Below, in pieces: positions 43,335 through 51,072 of a stretch of 64,000 nt of DNA (its first letter is position 1; the number at the start of each line of letters is the position of its first letter). The notes below the pieces were generated by a model. That model did no database searches. It worked only from the letters and a program-made list of their open reading frames with translations, and had not been told where the DNA came from. Both the position numbers and the translations under genes were made by a program. Source of the DNA: Novispirillum itersonii subsp. itersonii ATCC 12639 (GTDB taxonomy: Bacteria > Pseudomonadota > Alphaproteobacteria > Rhodospirillales > Rhodospirillaceae). The stretch spans positions 75,697 to 139,696 of the forward strand of contig NZ_KB907337.1 in NCBI RefSeq assembly GCF_000381985.1, read 5' to 3'.

Positions 43335-44984
43335 TTATCCCGCCGGGCGCAGGCGGGTACGCTCCAGCTCGCCGCGCTGTTCCAGAATCGGATAGGCCAC
43401 CGAGGTGATATGGGCGTTGATCCGCTTCAGATCGCGCAGGATGTCAAGGTGCAGGGCACTGGTCTCAATGCTTTCCCGCCGCCCGCTGCTGATCCGGCTG
43501 AGATGGGCATCGGTGGCACTGCGTTCCAGCCGCCGCATTTCTGCCTTCTCGGCCACCAGCTGGCGGGCCAGCCCGGCATCGCCGGAGACAAAGACCGCCA
43601 GTGCCGCCCGCAGGTTTGACATCGTCAGGGCGAACATCGCCTCGATATCGTGGAACCCTTCATCCGAGAAACTCAGGTGATGCTTGATCTTCTTTTCCGC
43701 CAGTTCCTTCAGATTGCGGTCGATGATGTCGCCGATATGTTCAAGGTTGATGGCAAAGGTCATGATCTCGCTGGCGCGGCGGCGTTCCTCATCCCCCATA
43801 TCCTCGTTGGACAGGCGGACAAGGTACATTTTCACCGCTTCGTGCAGGCTGTCGACAACATCATCCATCTTGCCCAGTTCTCCGGCCTGTTTGGCGGTGC
43901 CGCCGCGCAGAACATCGAGGGACAGGGACAGCATTGCTTCGATCTGGTCACCGATGCGCAGCGTTTCGCGGGTGGCGGCCCCGATGGCCACAGTCGGGCT
44001 GCCGAGGGCGGATTCATCCAAATGGCGCGGCCGCCGCTGATCATCGGTCACTGCCTCATCCGGGCGCAGGCGCTGGGTCAGGCCCGCGATCAGGCCGGTC
44101 AGCGGCAGCGCCAGTACCGACAGGGTGAGATTGAACAGGATGTGGAAGTTGACGAGGACCGCGACCGGATCGGCATCGATTTTGGCCAGCAGGGGGGCCA
44201 GCGGGTCAAGGAACGGCACGGTCAGCGCCGCCCCGCCAAGGCGTACAATCAGGTTGCCCAGAGGCACCCGGCGGACAGCGGCTTTCTCGTGCCCGGTTTC
44301 CAGTACCGGGGACAGGGCGCTGCCGATGTTGGAGCCGAGAACCAGTGCCAGCCCGAACGGCAGACCGAAGGAATCCTGCGCGGCCAGCGGCAGGATCAGC
44401 AGAATGGCGGCAATGCTGGAATGGGCCAGCAGGGCAATCAGCGCGGCCAGCGCCAGCCCGGCAAGCCACAGACCGTCAAGGTCATGCAGCACGGCCTGAA
44501 GCTGGGGAGAGGTGCGCAGGGGCTCTGACGCGATGTGCAGCAGGTGCAGGGACAGCAGCATCAGGCCAAGACCGATGGCGATGCGGGCCAGATGTCGCCG
44601 CCGTCCTTCGCCGGAGCGGAACACCACAACGCCACCGAGAATCAGCAGGGCTGACAGCGGACCGACATTGAATGTCAGCAGTTTGACCATCAGGCTGGTG
44701 CCGATATTGGCCCCCAGCATCACCGCCTGTGCGGTGGCGGTGGTCATCAGGCCCCGCCCGGTGAACGACGCGGCCATAAAGCAGGTGGCCGTACTGCTTT
44801 GCAGGGCCAGTGTCACCACCGTTCCGGCCCCGAGAGCGCGCAGACGGTTGCTGATGCCGGTGTTGATCCACCGGCGCAGATTGGCCCCATAGGCGCGGGT
44901 CACCCCGGTGCCGACCATCCGCAGGCCCCACAGCAGCAGGGCGGCGGCGCCGAGAATGTTGATAAGAACCGACAGTTCGCCCAT
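43335..44984 (-). CDS. Na/phosphate symporter family protein with PhoU-like domain
   Basis: This 549-residue inner-membrane transporter has an N-terminal region (about 1-310) with around nine hydrophobic helices and the duplicated Na/Pi-cotransporter motif (ALQSSTATCFMAASFTGRGL; ANIGTSLMVK; LAHSSIAAILLILPLAAQDS; GSNIGSALSPVLET). A C-terminal PhoU-like helical domain (about 340-545) follows. It resembles YjbB/NptA-type phosphate transporters. The ATG at 44984 has GAGG upstream. A Pho-box-like sequence lies about 80 bases further upstream. Confidence 0.9.
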   Translation of the reverse strand: MGELSVLINILGAAALLLWGLRMVGTGVTRAYGANLRRWINTGISNRLRALGAGTVVTLALQSSTATCFMAASFTGRGLMTTATAQAVMLGANIGTSLMVKLLTFNVGPLSALLILGGVVVFRSGEGRRRHLARIAIGLGLMLLSLHLLHIASEPLRTSPQLQAVLHDLDGLWLAGLALAALIALLAHSSIAAILLILPLAAQDSFGLPFGLALVLGSNIGSALSPVLETGHEKAAVRRVPLGNLIVRLGGAALTVPFLDPLAPLLAKIDADPVAVLVNFHILFNLTLSVLALPLTGLIAGLTQRLRPDEAVTDDQRRPRHLDESALGSPTVAIGAATRETLRIGDQIEAMLSLSLDVLRGGTAKQAGELGKMDDVVDSLHEAVKMYLVRLSNEDMGDEERRRASEIMTFAINLEHIGDIIDRNLKELAEKKIKHHLSFSDEGFHDIEAMFALTMSNLRAALAVFVSGDAGLARQLVAEKAEMRRLERSATDAHLSRISSGRRESIETSALHLDILRDLKRINAHITSVAYPILEQRGELERTRLRPAG

Positions 44985-45059
44985 GGCACACCTCGCGATC
45001 CCATCGTCTGAACCGGCCGTAGACTGACGGCCTGAGATTGGGACCATTCCAGAAATCAC

Positions 45060-45096
45060 TGACTGTCATATTTCTGTAAGAAAATGGTAACAGTCA
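45060..45096. promoter_or_regulatory. Pho-box-like sequence upstream of the phosphate symporter
   Basis: CTGTCAT-N4-CTGTAAG at 45063-45080 resembles the 11-base-spaced direct repeat bound by PhoB (consensus CTGTCAT), with the first half perfect and the second five of seven. It lies within a larger inverted repeat, TGACTGT (45060-45066) and ACAGTCA (45090-45096). The better match is on the strand opposite to the symporter gene, so the assignment is tentative. Confidence 0.4.
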
Positions 45097-45170
45097 ATGA
45101 AAACCGTTCAGAAAAGCGCGATATGTGCGCTTTCTTTGAAATGTGCATGGAAAGTGAAAAGGGGGAACGA

Positions 45171-45803
45171 TTATCCCAGCATGCTCAGGACGGCGGTTCC
45201 CCCCGTAATCACGGCTCCGGCAGCGATGCCGACCGCCACCAGAGACAGACCCCAGCCGACCAGCAGGACCACCCCGTCACGTTCAAACAGGCCGAGGCCG
45301 ATCAGGCATAAAATCAGCCCCAGCGGGATATTGGTGAAAGGGACCGGCAGCAGCAGCAGGCCGACCACCAGCACGGCCAGAAAGCCGGTGATCCGCTCTG
45401 CGGCGCGGGATGACATCCACGGCAGACGCGGGGTGAGGATTTTTTCAATGCGGTGCAGGCGGGGGCTGACGAAGGACATCACCTTTTTCCATGTCCGGGC
45501 CTCAAGAGACCGTTCCGACAGGGCTTTGGGCAGCCATGGGCGGGACAGGCCGATCAGCAGCTGCAGGGTGATGATCAGCAGCGGCAGGCCAAACAGCAGG
45601 CCGAAACCGGGCAGGGGCATGGGGACCAGACAGGGGGCGGCAAGGGCAACGATGGCAACACCGAAGGCCCGCTCATCAAGGGCGCCGGTAATGTCGCCAA
45701 ACCGGATGCGGCGGTCTTCCGGGCCATCGGCTAAGGCTTCCAGTACGGCGGAGGCAGACGGCCGGTGTGGGGAATGCGGGGATGCTGACGCAATGTCTGA
45801 CAT
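45171..45803 (-). CDS. ExoD-family exopolysaccharide synthesis membrane protein
   Basis: This is a 210-residue inner-membrane protein matching the ExoD family. An N-terminal soluble part has ITGALDERAFGVAIVALAAPCLVPMPLPG, followed by several hydrophobic helices to the C-terminus (FLAVLVVGLLLLPVPFTNIPLGLILCLIGLGLFERDGVVLL). ExoD in rhizobia is needed for exopolysaccharide production and alkali tolerance; the biochemical function is unknown. The ATG at 45803 begins MSDIAS; the longer frame is less likely. Confidence 0.88.
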   Translation of the reverse strand: MSDIASASPHSPHRPSASAVLEALADGPEDRRIRFGDITGALDERAFGVAIVALAAPCLVPMPLPGFGLLFGLPLLIITLQLLIGLSRPWLPKALSERSLEARTWKKVMSFVSPRLHRIEKILTPRLPWMSSRAAERITGFLAVLVVGLLLLPVPFTNIPLGLILCLIGLGLFERDGVVLLVGWGLSLVAVGIAAGAVITGGTAVLSMLG

Positions 45804-45909
45804 GCTGATCCAGAATCGGGGAAATGGATGCACCCGGTTAAGGCGGGCTGTTCCCTTCACTTGGGCAGGCTTTTCGCGAAATCAACTGTCCGGCAGCGCT
45901 TTCCCTGCC

Positions 45910-46854
45910 TTACGGCCCAAGGATGGCAATCAGGACCGGCGCAATGGTCAGGCTGATGGCGGTGCCGATCAGGATGGAGGAGGCAACCCGGTTTTCTCCC
46001 AGCCGGTAGGTGCCGGCCATCAGGGTGGTGTTTGCCCCGGTCGGCATGCAGGCGATGACGGTGCAGACCGTGACGGTGAACGGGGGCAGGGCAAAGACAA
46101 AGCGCCCGAGGCAGAAGACCAGCAGCGGCAGCAGCAGGGTTTTAGCCGCAGCCAGAAACAGGCTGATCCGCAGGTCGCCGCGCAGCCTGACCCCATACAG
46201 GCCGGATCCGACCAGCAGCAGGGACAGCGGTGTGACCGCCCCCTGAATCCGCCCCAGTGCCTGATCGAGCACGGCAGGCAGGCGCAGGCCGGTCAGGGAC
46301 AGGACGACCCCGGCGGCGATGCCCAGCAGCACCGGGTTACGGATCACCCCGGACAGGGTTTTGCGCAGGGCCTTCCAGCTGCCCCCGCCGCTGAGGCCCC
46401 ATTCCGCCATCAGGACGGTCACGGTCACCAGTACGGCGGCATGGATTGACACCACAATCAGCAGAATAGTCAGCCCCGGGCGCCCATAGGCCCCTTCAAC
46501 AATCGGGAACCCCAGCAGCACCAGATTGGAAAACGTACTGGCCATCATCAGCACGGCAGTTTCCGGCAGGCTGCACCGGAACAGCAGGCGCAGCACCGCC
46601 ACCGCCACCACTGCCACCAGTGCCACCGCGCCATAGAACGCCCCCCACAGGGCGGGGTCGAAAATATCGGCCAGCTTTTCGTGGGACAGCAGATACATCA
46701 GGGATGCGGGCATCAGCACCCACATCGCCAGCCGGTTCAGTGCCCGCTGTGCGGCAAGGTCCATGACCTTACGCCATGCCAGCACATAGCCCAGCACCAC
46801 CAGCAGAAACACCGGCCCGCCCGCTGTGGCGATTGTCTGGTACATCCGCGTCAT
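45910..46854 (-). CDS. AEC family transporter (auxin efflux carrier type)
   Basis: This is a 314-residue inner-membrane protein with about ten hydrophobic helices in two halves, typical of the AEC family: FLLVVLGYVLAWRKVMDLAAQRALNRLAMWVLMPASL, FPIVEGAYGRPG, and CMPTGANTTLMAGTYRLGENRVASSILIGTAISLTIAP near the end. Bacterial members move organic acids such as malate or malonate; the substrate is not known here. The start could also be the ATG three codons later. It is divergent from the yccF-like gene. Confidence 0.9.
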   Translation of the reverse strand: MTRMYQTIATAGGPVFLLVVLGYVLAWRKVMDLAAQRALNRLAMWVLMPASLMYLLSHEKLADIFDPALWGAFYGAVALVAVVAVAVLRLLFRCSLPETAVLMMASTFSNLVLLGFPIVEGAYGRPGLTILLIVVSIHAAVLVTVTVLMAEWGLSGGGSWKALRKTLSGVIRNPVLLGIAAGVVLSLTGLRLPAVLDQALGRIQGAVTPLSLLLVGSGLYGVRLRGDLRISLFLAAAKTLLLPLLVFCLGRFVFALPPFTVTVCTVIACMPTGANTTLMAGTYRLGENRVASSILIGTAISLTIAPVLIAILGP

Positions 46855-47012
46855 CCTGCCGTGGTGGGTCTGCCGTAGGGCGAGACCCCTTTGTGGCCTG
46901 ATCTGCCGGGCGGATCAAGATACCGCAGTGCCAGAGGCCACCCTGTCGGGCGCTATTCAGTCCCCGTTCAGGCGCACCGGCTAGTCTGGGCTGACTTTGA
47001 TGGGAGAATACG

Positions 47013-47438
47013 ATGATTTCCCTGATTCTTAATCTGATCTGGCTGCTGTTTGGCGGCGTGCTGATGTTTCTGGGCTGGATGGTGGCCGGGGTGCTGATGG
47101 TGATCAGCATCATCGGCATTCCGTGGGCCCGGTCTGCCTTCACCATTGGTCTGTATGCGCTGTGGCCGTTCGGGCGGGCTGCGGTCGATCGGTCGCGGCT
47201 GTCTGGCCAGCAGGATCTGGGCACCGGCCCGATGGGCACGGTCGGCAACATTCTGTGGTTTCTGGTGGCCGGATGGTGGCTGGCTCTGGGGCACCTCGGT
47301 TCCGCCATCGGCTGTGCGGTGACCATCATCGGTCTGCCGCTGGCCTGGGCCCATCTGAAGCTGGCGGTGATTTCTCTGGCCCCGGTCGGCAAAACAATCA
47401 TTGACAGTGATACCGCTGACCGTCTGCCGCCCGGCTGA
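47013..47438 (+). CDS. yccF: YccF family inner-membrane protein
   Basis: This is a 141-residue membrane protein with the duplicated YccF domain: NLIWLLFGGVLMFLGWMVAGVLMVISIIGIPWARSAF in the first half and GNILWFLVAGWWLALGHLGSAIGCAVTIIGLPLAWAHLKLA in the second. Each half has two hydrophobic helices ending in the IGxPxA motif. The function is unknown across the family. The ATG has GGGAG at good spacing. The GST gene follows on the same strand after 129 bases. Confidence 0.92.
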   Translation: MISLILNLIWLLFGGVLMFLGWMVAGVLMVISIIGIPWARSAFTIGLYALWPFGRAAVDRSRLSGQQDLGTGPMGTVGNILWFLVAGWWLALGHLGSAIGCAVTIIGLPLAWAHLKLAVISLAPVGKTIIDSDTADRLPPG

Positions 47439-47567
47439 CTGTTGAAAAACAAGTATCCGGACAAAAGAAGCGGATTTGTGTCTTGTTGTTAACGTCGTAA
47501 GACCCTAGGTAAGGGCGGGCTGCCGCCCTGACTGTGTTTTCACCGCCCGGACAGAGGGGTGCCGCCA

Positions 47568-48260
47568 ATGCTCGATCTGTTTTACTGGCCGACCCCCAAT
47601 GGCTGGAAAGTGACCATCCTGCTGGAAGAGCTGGGGCTGCCCTACCGGGTTCACCCGGTCAATATCTCGCGGGATGACCAGTTCCGGCCGGAATTTCTGG
47701 CCGTCGGGCCGAATAACCGGATGCCGGTGCTGATCGATCAGACCCCGGCGGATGGCGGCCCGGCCCTGTCCGTGTTTGAGTCCGGGGCAATCCTGAAGTA
47801 CCTCGCCTGCCGGTCCGGGCGCTTTTACGGCCAGACGCCGCGCGATCAGGCTGCGGTGGACCAGTGGCTGTTCTGGCAGCATGGCGGGCTGGGGCCGATG
47901 GCCGGTCAGGCCCACCACTTCCGCCGGTTTGCCCCGCAGCAGGTGCCCTACGCGATTGACCGCTTCAGTGCCGAGACCGCCCGTCTGTATCAGGTGCTGA
48001 ACACCCGTCTGGCCGGGCGGGAACATGTGGCCGGGGCTTATTCGATTGCTGACATGGCGATCTGGCCGTGGATCCGCCGTCACGAATGGCAGGGGATCCG
48101 GCTGGAGGATTATCCGCACGTTGACCGCTGGTATCAGGCGCTGGCTGCCCGCCCGGCGGTTGAGCGGGCGGTGGCGGTCGGTGCTGACTGGCGCGACCGC
48201 GATGTGACAGCCGGAGAGGAGGATCTCGCCGTTCTGGCGGCATTTGCCCCTTCGGTTTAG
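47568..48260 (+). CDS. Glutathione S-transferase family protein
   Basis: This 230-residue protein has an N-terminal thioredoxin-like domain (LFYWPTPNGWKVTILLEELGLPY; VGPNNRMPVLID; LSVFESGAILKYLA) and a helical C-terminal domain (YSIADMAIWPWIRRHEWQG). The start resembles the YfcG/YghU-type (Nu class) enzymes, which act as glutathione-dependent disulfide reductases and peroxidases. The ATG at 47568 is favoured by the AGAGGGG site eight bases upstream. oxyR follows on the same strand, consistent with a peroxide-defence role. Confidence 0.9.
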   Translation: MLDLFYWPTPNGWKVTILLEELGLPYRVHPVNISRDDQFRPEFLAVGPNNRMPVLIDQTPADGGPALSVFESGAILKYLACRSGRFYGQTPRDQAAVDQWLFWQHGGLGPMAGQAHHFRRFAPQQVPYAIDRFSAETARLYQVLNTRLAGREHVAGAYSIADMAIWPWIRRHEWQGIRLEDYPHVDRWYQALAARPAVERAVAVGADWRDRDVTAGEEDLAVLAAFAPSV

Positions 48261-48299
48261 GGCCCGCGCCGGACTCTCTCCGGCCGGGAATTCGGTATT

Positions 48300-48308
48300 T
48301 GGTATAAT
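48300..48308 (+). promoter_or_regulatory. Extended -10 promoter candidate for oxyR
   Basis: A perfect TATAAT at 48303-48308 is preceded by TGG, giving an extended -10 (TGnTATAAT). It sits 50 bases before the oxyR ATG in the short gap after the GST gene. No good -35 hexamer is seen, as is common for extended -10 promoters. Confidence 0.5.
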
Positions 48309-48357
48309 CCTGCCGGGCCGCCCCCGGTGCGGCGGGACAGATGATCTGGAGACCCTG

Positions 48358-49278
48358 ATGCGTCCGCTCCCCACCCTGCGGCAACTGCGCTATCTTGTGA
48401 CCGTCGCGGAAACCCTGCACTTCGGCAAGGCTGCCGAAAAGTGCTTCGTGACCCAGTCCACCCTGTCGGCAGGTATTCAGGATCTGGAAGACCTGCTTGG
48501 TGTGACGCTGATCGAGCGGCAGTCGCGCCGCAAGGTGGTGGTCACCCCGCTGGGCGAGGATATCGTCCAGCGTGCCCGCAAACTGCTGACCGATGCCGAG
48601 GCCCTGTCGGATGCCGCCCGGGCCGGGGCAGACCCGCTGGCCGGAGATCTGCGGCTGGGGGTCATCCCCACCATCGGCCCTTACGTCCTGCCGGGGGTGA
48701 TGCCTGCCGCCCGCCGGGCCTACCCTGATCTGCGCCTGTTCCTGCGGGAAGAACAGTCGGCCCGTCTGCTGTCGGATCTTGATGCCGGGCGTGTCGATGC
48801 CGGGCTGCTGGCTCTGCCCTATGAGACCGGCGATCTGGTGGTGCATCCGCTGTGGCGCGAAGATGTGGTGGCCCTGCTGCCGCAGGGGCATGACCTGTCC
48901 GGTCAGGCCCGCCTGACCGACGCCGACCTGCAGGGCGTTGACCTGCTGATGCTGGAAGACGGCCATTGCCTGCGGGATCATGCCCTTCAGGCCTGTGGGC
49001 TGCGCGGCCCGCGTGAGAACGAGGCCTTTCAGGCCACCAGCGTCCGCACGCTGGTTCAGATGGTTGCCAACGGTCTGGGGGTGACGCTGCTGCCGCGGTC
49101 TGCCCTGCCGGTCGAGGTCAGTGACGGTGCCCCGGTGGTGGTGCGCCCGCTGGAAGGGGCCGTTCCGGCCCGCACCATCGCCCTTGTGTGGCGGCGGGCC
49201 AGCCCGCGTGGCCGTGACTTCCGCCTGTTGGGAGATCTGTTGATCGCCAATGCTCCCGCTGGCATGTTGCCGCTGTAA
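48358..49278 (+). CDS. oxyR: Hydrogen peroxide sensor OxyR (LysR family)
   Basis: This 306-residue LysR-type regulator has an N-terminal helix-turn-helix (LRYLVTVAETLHFGKAAEKCFVTQSTLSAGIQDLE) and an effector domain carrying the two redox cysteines of OxyR, Cys204 and Cys213 (LEDGHCLRDHALQACGL), nine residues apart as in Escherichia coli. Peroxide should form a disulfide and switch on defence genes. The ATG at 48358 has GGAG six bases upstream. Its partner gene may be the upstream GST; no catalase or peroxidase gene is adjacent. Confidence 0.93.
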   Translation: MRPLPTLRQLRYLVTVAETLHFGKAAEKCFVTQSTLSAGIQDLEDLLGVTLIERQSRRKVVVTPLGEDIVQRARKLLTDAEALSDAARAGADPLAGDLRLGVIPTIGPYVLPGVMPAARRAYPDLRLFLREEQSARLLSDLDAGRVDAGLLALPYETGDLVVHPLWREDVVALLPQGHDLSGQARLTDADLQGVDLLMLEDGHCLRDHALQACGLRGPRENEAFQATSVRTLVQMVANGLGVTLLPRSALPVEVSDGAPVVVRPLEGAVPARTIALVWRRASPRGRDFRLLGDLLIANAPAGMLPL

Positions 49279-49328
49279 GCCGGGGCTTAACGCGCCCTTG
49301 GGATGTGTGGCGTTACAGGAGGACTGCC

Positions 49329-49832
49329 GTGACTGAAGATGCCCTTTTGGCCTCTGCCAGTGTGCAGCGGGTGATTGCCGTGCTGGCACAGGCCGGACTG
49401 ACCGACCGGGTGCAGGTGCTGGCTGAGACCGCCCGCACGGCGGAAGATGCGGCGGCGGCCCTGTCCACCGTGCAGGGCAGTATTGTCAAATCGCTGATGT
49501 TCACCGTTGACGGGGCGCCGGTGATGGCGCTGGTGGCGGGGGACCGCCGCTGTTGCACCGATGCCCTGCCGCGGGCCCTTGGGCGCGATGCGGTGGCGGA
49601 GCGGGCCCCGGCCCGGCTGGTGCGCGATGTCACCGGCTTTGCCATCGGCGGCGTCGCCCCGGTCGGGCATCTGCAGCCGCTGCCGGTGCTGATTGATGCC
49701 TCGCTACAGCGGTTCGACCGCCTGTATGCGGCGGCAGGCCATACCCATTGCGTCTTTGGCCTGAGCTGGGGCGAACTGCTGTCTCTGACCGGTGGCGTGG
49801 TGGTTGACGGCCTGGGGCTGCCTGCGGCCTGA
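49329..49832 (+). CDS. YbaK/EbsC-type aminoacyl-tRNA deacylase
   Basis: This 167-residue protein has the YbaK/ProX editing fold: VQRVIAVLAQAGL at the start, GSIVKSLMFTVDGAPVMALVAGDRR with the conserved Lys, and VTGFAIGGVAPVGH, then LSWGELLSLTGGVVVDG. Such proteins hydrolyse mischarged Cys- or Ala-tRNA(Pro). The GTG start was selected because AGGAGG lies five bases upstream. It follows oxyR by 50 bases and may be transcribed with it. Confidence 0.9.
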   Translation: MTEDALLASASVQRVIAVLAQAGLTDRVQVLAETARTAEDAAAALSTVQGSIVKSLMFTVDGAPVMALVAGDRRCCTDALPRALGRDAVAERAPARLVRDVTGFAIGGVAPVGHLQPLPVLIDASLQRFDRLYAAAGHTHCVFGLSWGELLSLTGGVVVDGLGLPAA

Positions 49833-49905
49833 TCTTCTGCTGTTTTCTGGATCTGTTTTGAACTGGACAGCCGGGGCCAGCCCCGTATGCTGCGCCTGTT
49901 CCTTT

Positions 49906-49926
49906 CCCCCCCCCCTTATATTTTTT
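49906..49926 (+). repeat. C10 homopolymer and T6 tract before the esterase start
   Basis: Ten consecutive C residues (49906-49915) are followed by ttata and six T residues ending one base before the ATG. Such tracts are prone to slippage. They replace a ribosome site at the annotated start. Confidence 0.85.
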
Positions 49927-49927
49927 A

Positions 49928-50638
49928 ATGAGTGAGGCCGACGTGGCTCTTTCCGGACCTTCCGTTCTTCCTGCCGATGGGCAGGCCGTTCAGCAGGCGG
50001 TGATTTTCCTGCATGGCTATGGCGCTGACGGCAATGATCTGATTGATCTGGCCCCGATGCTGGCCGATGCCCTGCCGGGCACGGCGTTCTATTCCCCCAA
50101 TGCGCCGCAGCCCTGCGAGATGGGGCCGTTCGGGCGGCAGTGGTTCAGCCTGTCGCAGTATGACCCGGAAATGCTGCGCCGCAATCCGGCGACGCTGGCC
50201 CCGGCCTATGCCCAGATGCAGGATGGCACCCGCGCTGCCGCCCCTGATCTGTCGGCCTATATTGACAGTGTTGCCGCCAGCCACGGCATCGGGCGTGACC
50301 GCGTCGCCCTGGTGGGCTTTTCGCAGGGGACGATGATGGCGCTGCATGTCGGCCTGCGGACCCAGCCGCCGGTGGCGGCGGTTGTCGGGTTCTCCGGGGC
50401 GCTGATCGGTGCTGAGACGCTGGAGGCGGAGCTGGTGGATGAACCGCCGCCGGTGCTGCTGATCCATGGGGATGCTGACCAGATCGTGCCGATTGCCGCC
50501 ATGGGCATGGCCAGCCGGGCACTGGAAGATGCCGGTGTTGATGTCAACACCATGACCTGCGCCGGGCTGGAACACGGGATCGACCGTGACGGTCTGGAGC
50601 TGACCGCTGGCTTTCTGGCCCATGTTTTCGGCCTTTAA
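49928..50638 (+). CDS. Phospholipase/carboxylesterase family hydrolase
   Basis: This is a 236-residue alpha/beta hydrolase with the motif order of bacterial carboxylesterases related to acyl-protein thioesterase: AVIFLHGYGADGNDLIDLAPML, nucleophile GFSQGTMMALHVG (Ser), LLIHGDADQIVP (Asp), and CAGLEHGID (His). It is cytoplasmic with no signal peptide. The ATG has no ribosome site and follows a T6 tract; a GTG at 49943, with GAGG five bases upstream, would give a protein five residues shorter and may be the real start. tRNA-Ser follows downstream. Confidence 0.9.
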   Translation: MSEADVALSGPSVLPADGQAVQQAVIFLHGYGADGNDLIDLAPMLADALPGTAFYSPNAPQPCEMGPFGRQWFSLSQYDPEMLRRNPATLAPAYAQMQDGTRAAAPDLSAYIDSVAASHGIGRDRVALVGFSQGTMMALHVGLRTQPPVAAVVGFSGALIGAETLEAELVDEPPPVLLIHGDADQIVPIAAMGMASRALEDAGVDVNTMTCAGLEHGIDRDGLELTAGFLAHVFGL

Positions 50639-50754
50639 GCGGCCTCTGTCGGCCTTGCACAAAAAAAAGTGCAATTTCCGACATTTCTGGGTTGACCGGG
50701 GCGGCGGCATCCATTAAAAACCGCCTCCTCAGGCCACACAAGCCGACACGCAGT

Positions 50755-50846
50755 GGAGCGGTGGGTGAGTGGCTGAAACCAGCAGTTTGCTAAACTGTCG
50801 TACGGGGTAACTCGTACCGAGGGTTCGAATCCCTCCCGCTCCGCCA
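50755..50846 (+). tRNA. tRNA-Ser (anticodon GCT)
   Basis: The acceptor stem GGAGCGG pairs with CCGCTCC, followed by discriminator G and encoded CCA. The anticodon stem and loop is GCAGT-TTGCTAA-ACTGT with anticodon GCT, reading AGC/AGU serine codons. A long variable arm (TCGTACGGGGTAACTCGTACCGA) and the T-arm GAGGGTTCGAATCCCTC fit a class II tRNA. A strong terminator follows 9 bases downstream. Confidence 0.97.
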
Positions 50847-50855
50847 GATTCAAGG

Positions 50856-50885
50856 CCGCCCGGTTCGAAAGAGCCGGGCGGTTTT
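50856..50885 (+). terminator. Terminator of the tRNA-Ser gene
   Basis: The stem CCGCCCGG / CCGGGCGG extends through TTC/GAG pairs to a GAAA tetraloop and is followed by TTTT. It is nine bases past the tRNA CCA end. Confidence 0.9.
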
Positions 50886-51072
50886 GCTTTGTGCCGGTCG
50901 CAGGCCTGTCCTTCCATCAACTCCGGTTATGGCGGGGGAGTCAATTAAGGCTCTTTCAATCTTCCCCCTCTATAGTTCCATGCTGTAGAGCTTTCCGTTG
51001 GGGGCAACGGAAGGCGTCGGCGCCGTCAGGCTGCCGGTAAGACCGTATGGGGATGAAGCGGGGAGTGATCTC

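Noticed and set aside
47448-47487. Nested inverted repeat (AACAAG...CTTGTT with ATCCG...CGGAT) upstream of the GST gene as an OxyR site
   Set aside because: The spacing and sequence do not fit the OxyR ATAG-type pattern, and there is no T tract for a terminator. It is too weak to call.
50635-50920. Minus-strand ORFs across the tRNA-Ser gene (starting MNLAEREGFEPSVRV and MMEGQACDRHK)
   Set aside because: They are antisense readings of a complete tRNA-Ser gene and its terminator. The EGFEPSVR-like string is a known artefact of tRNA-Ser antisense translation.
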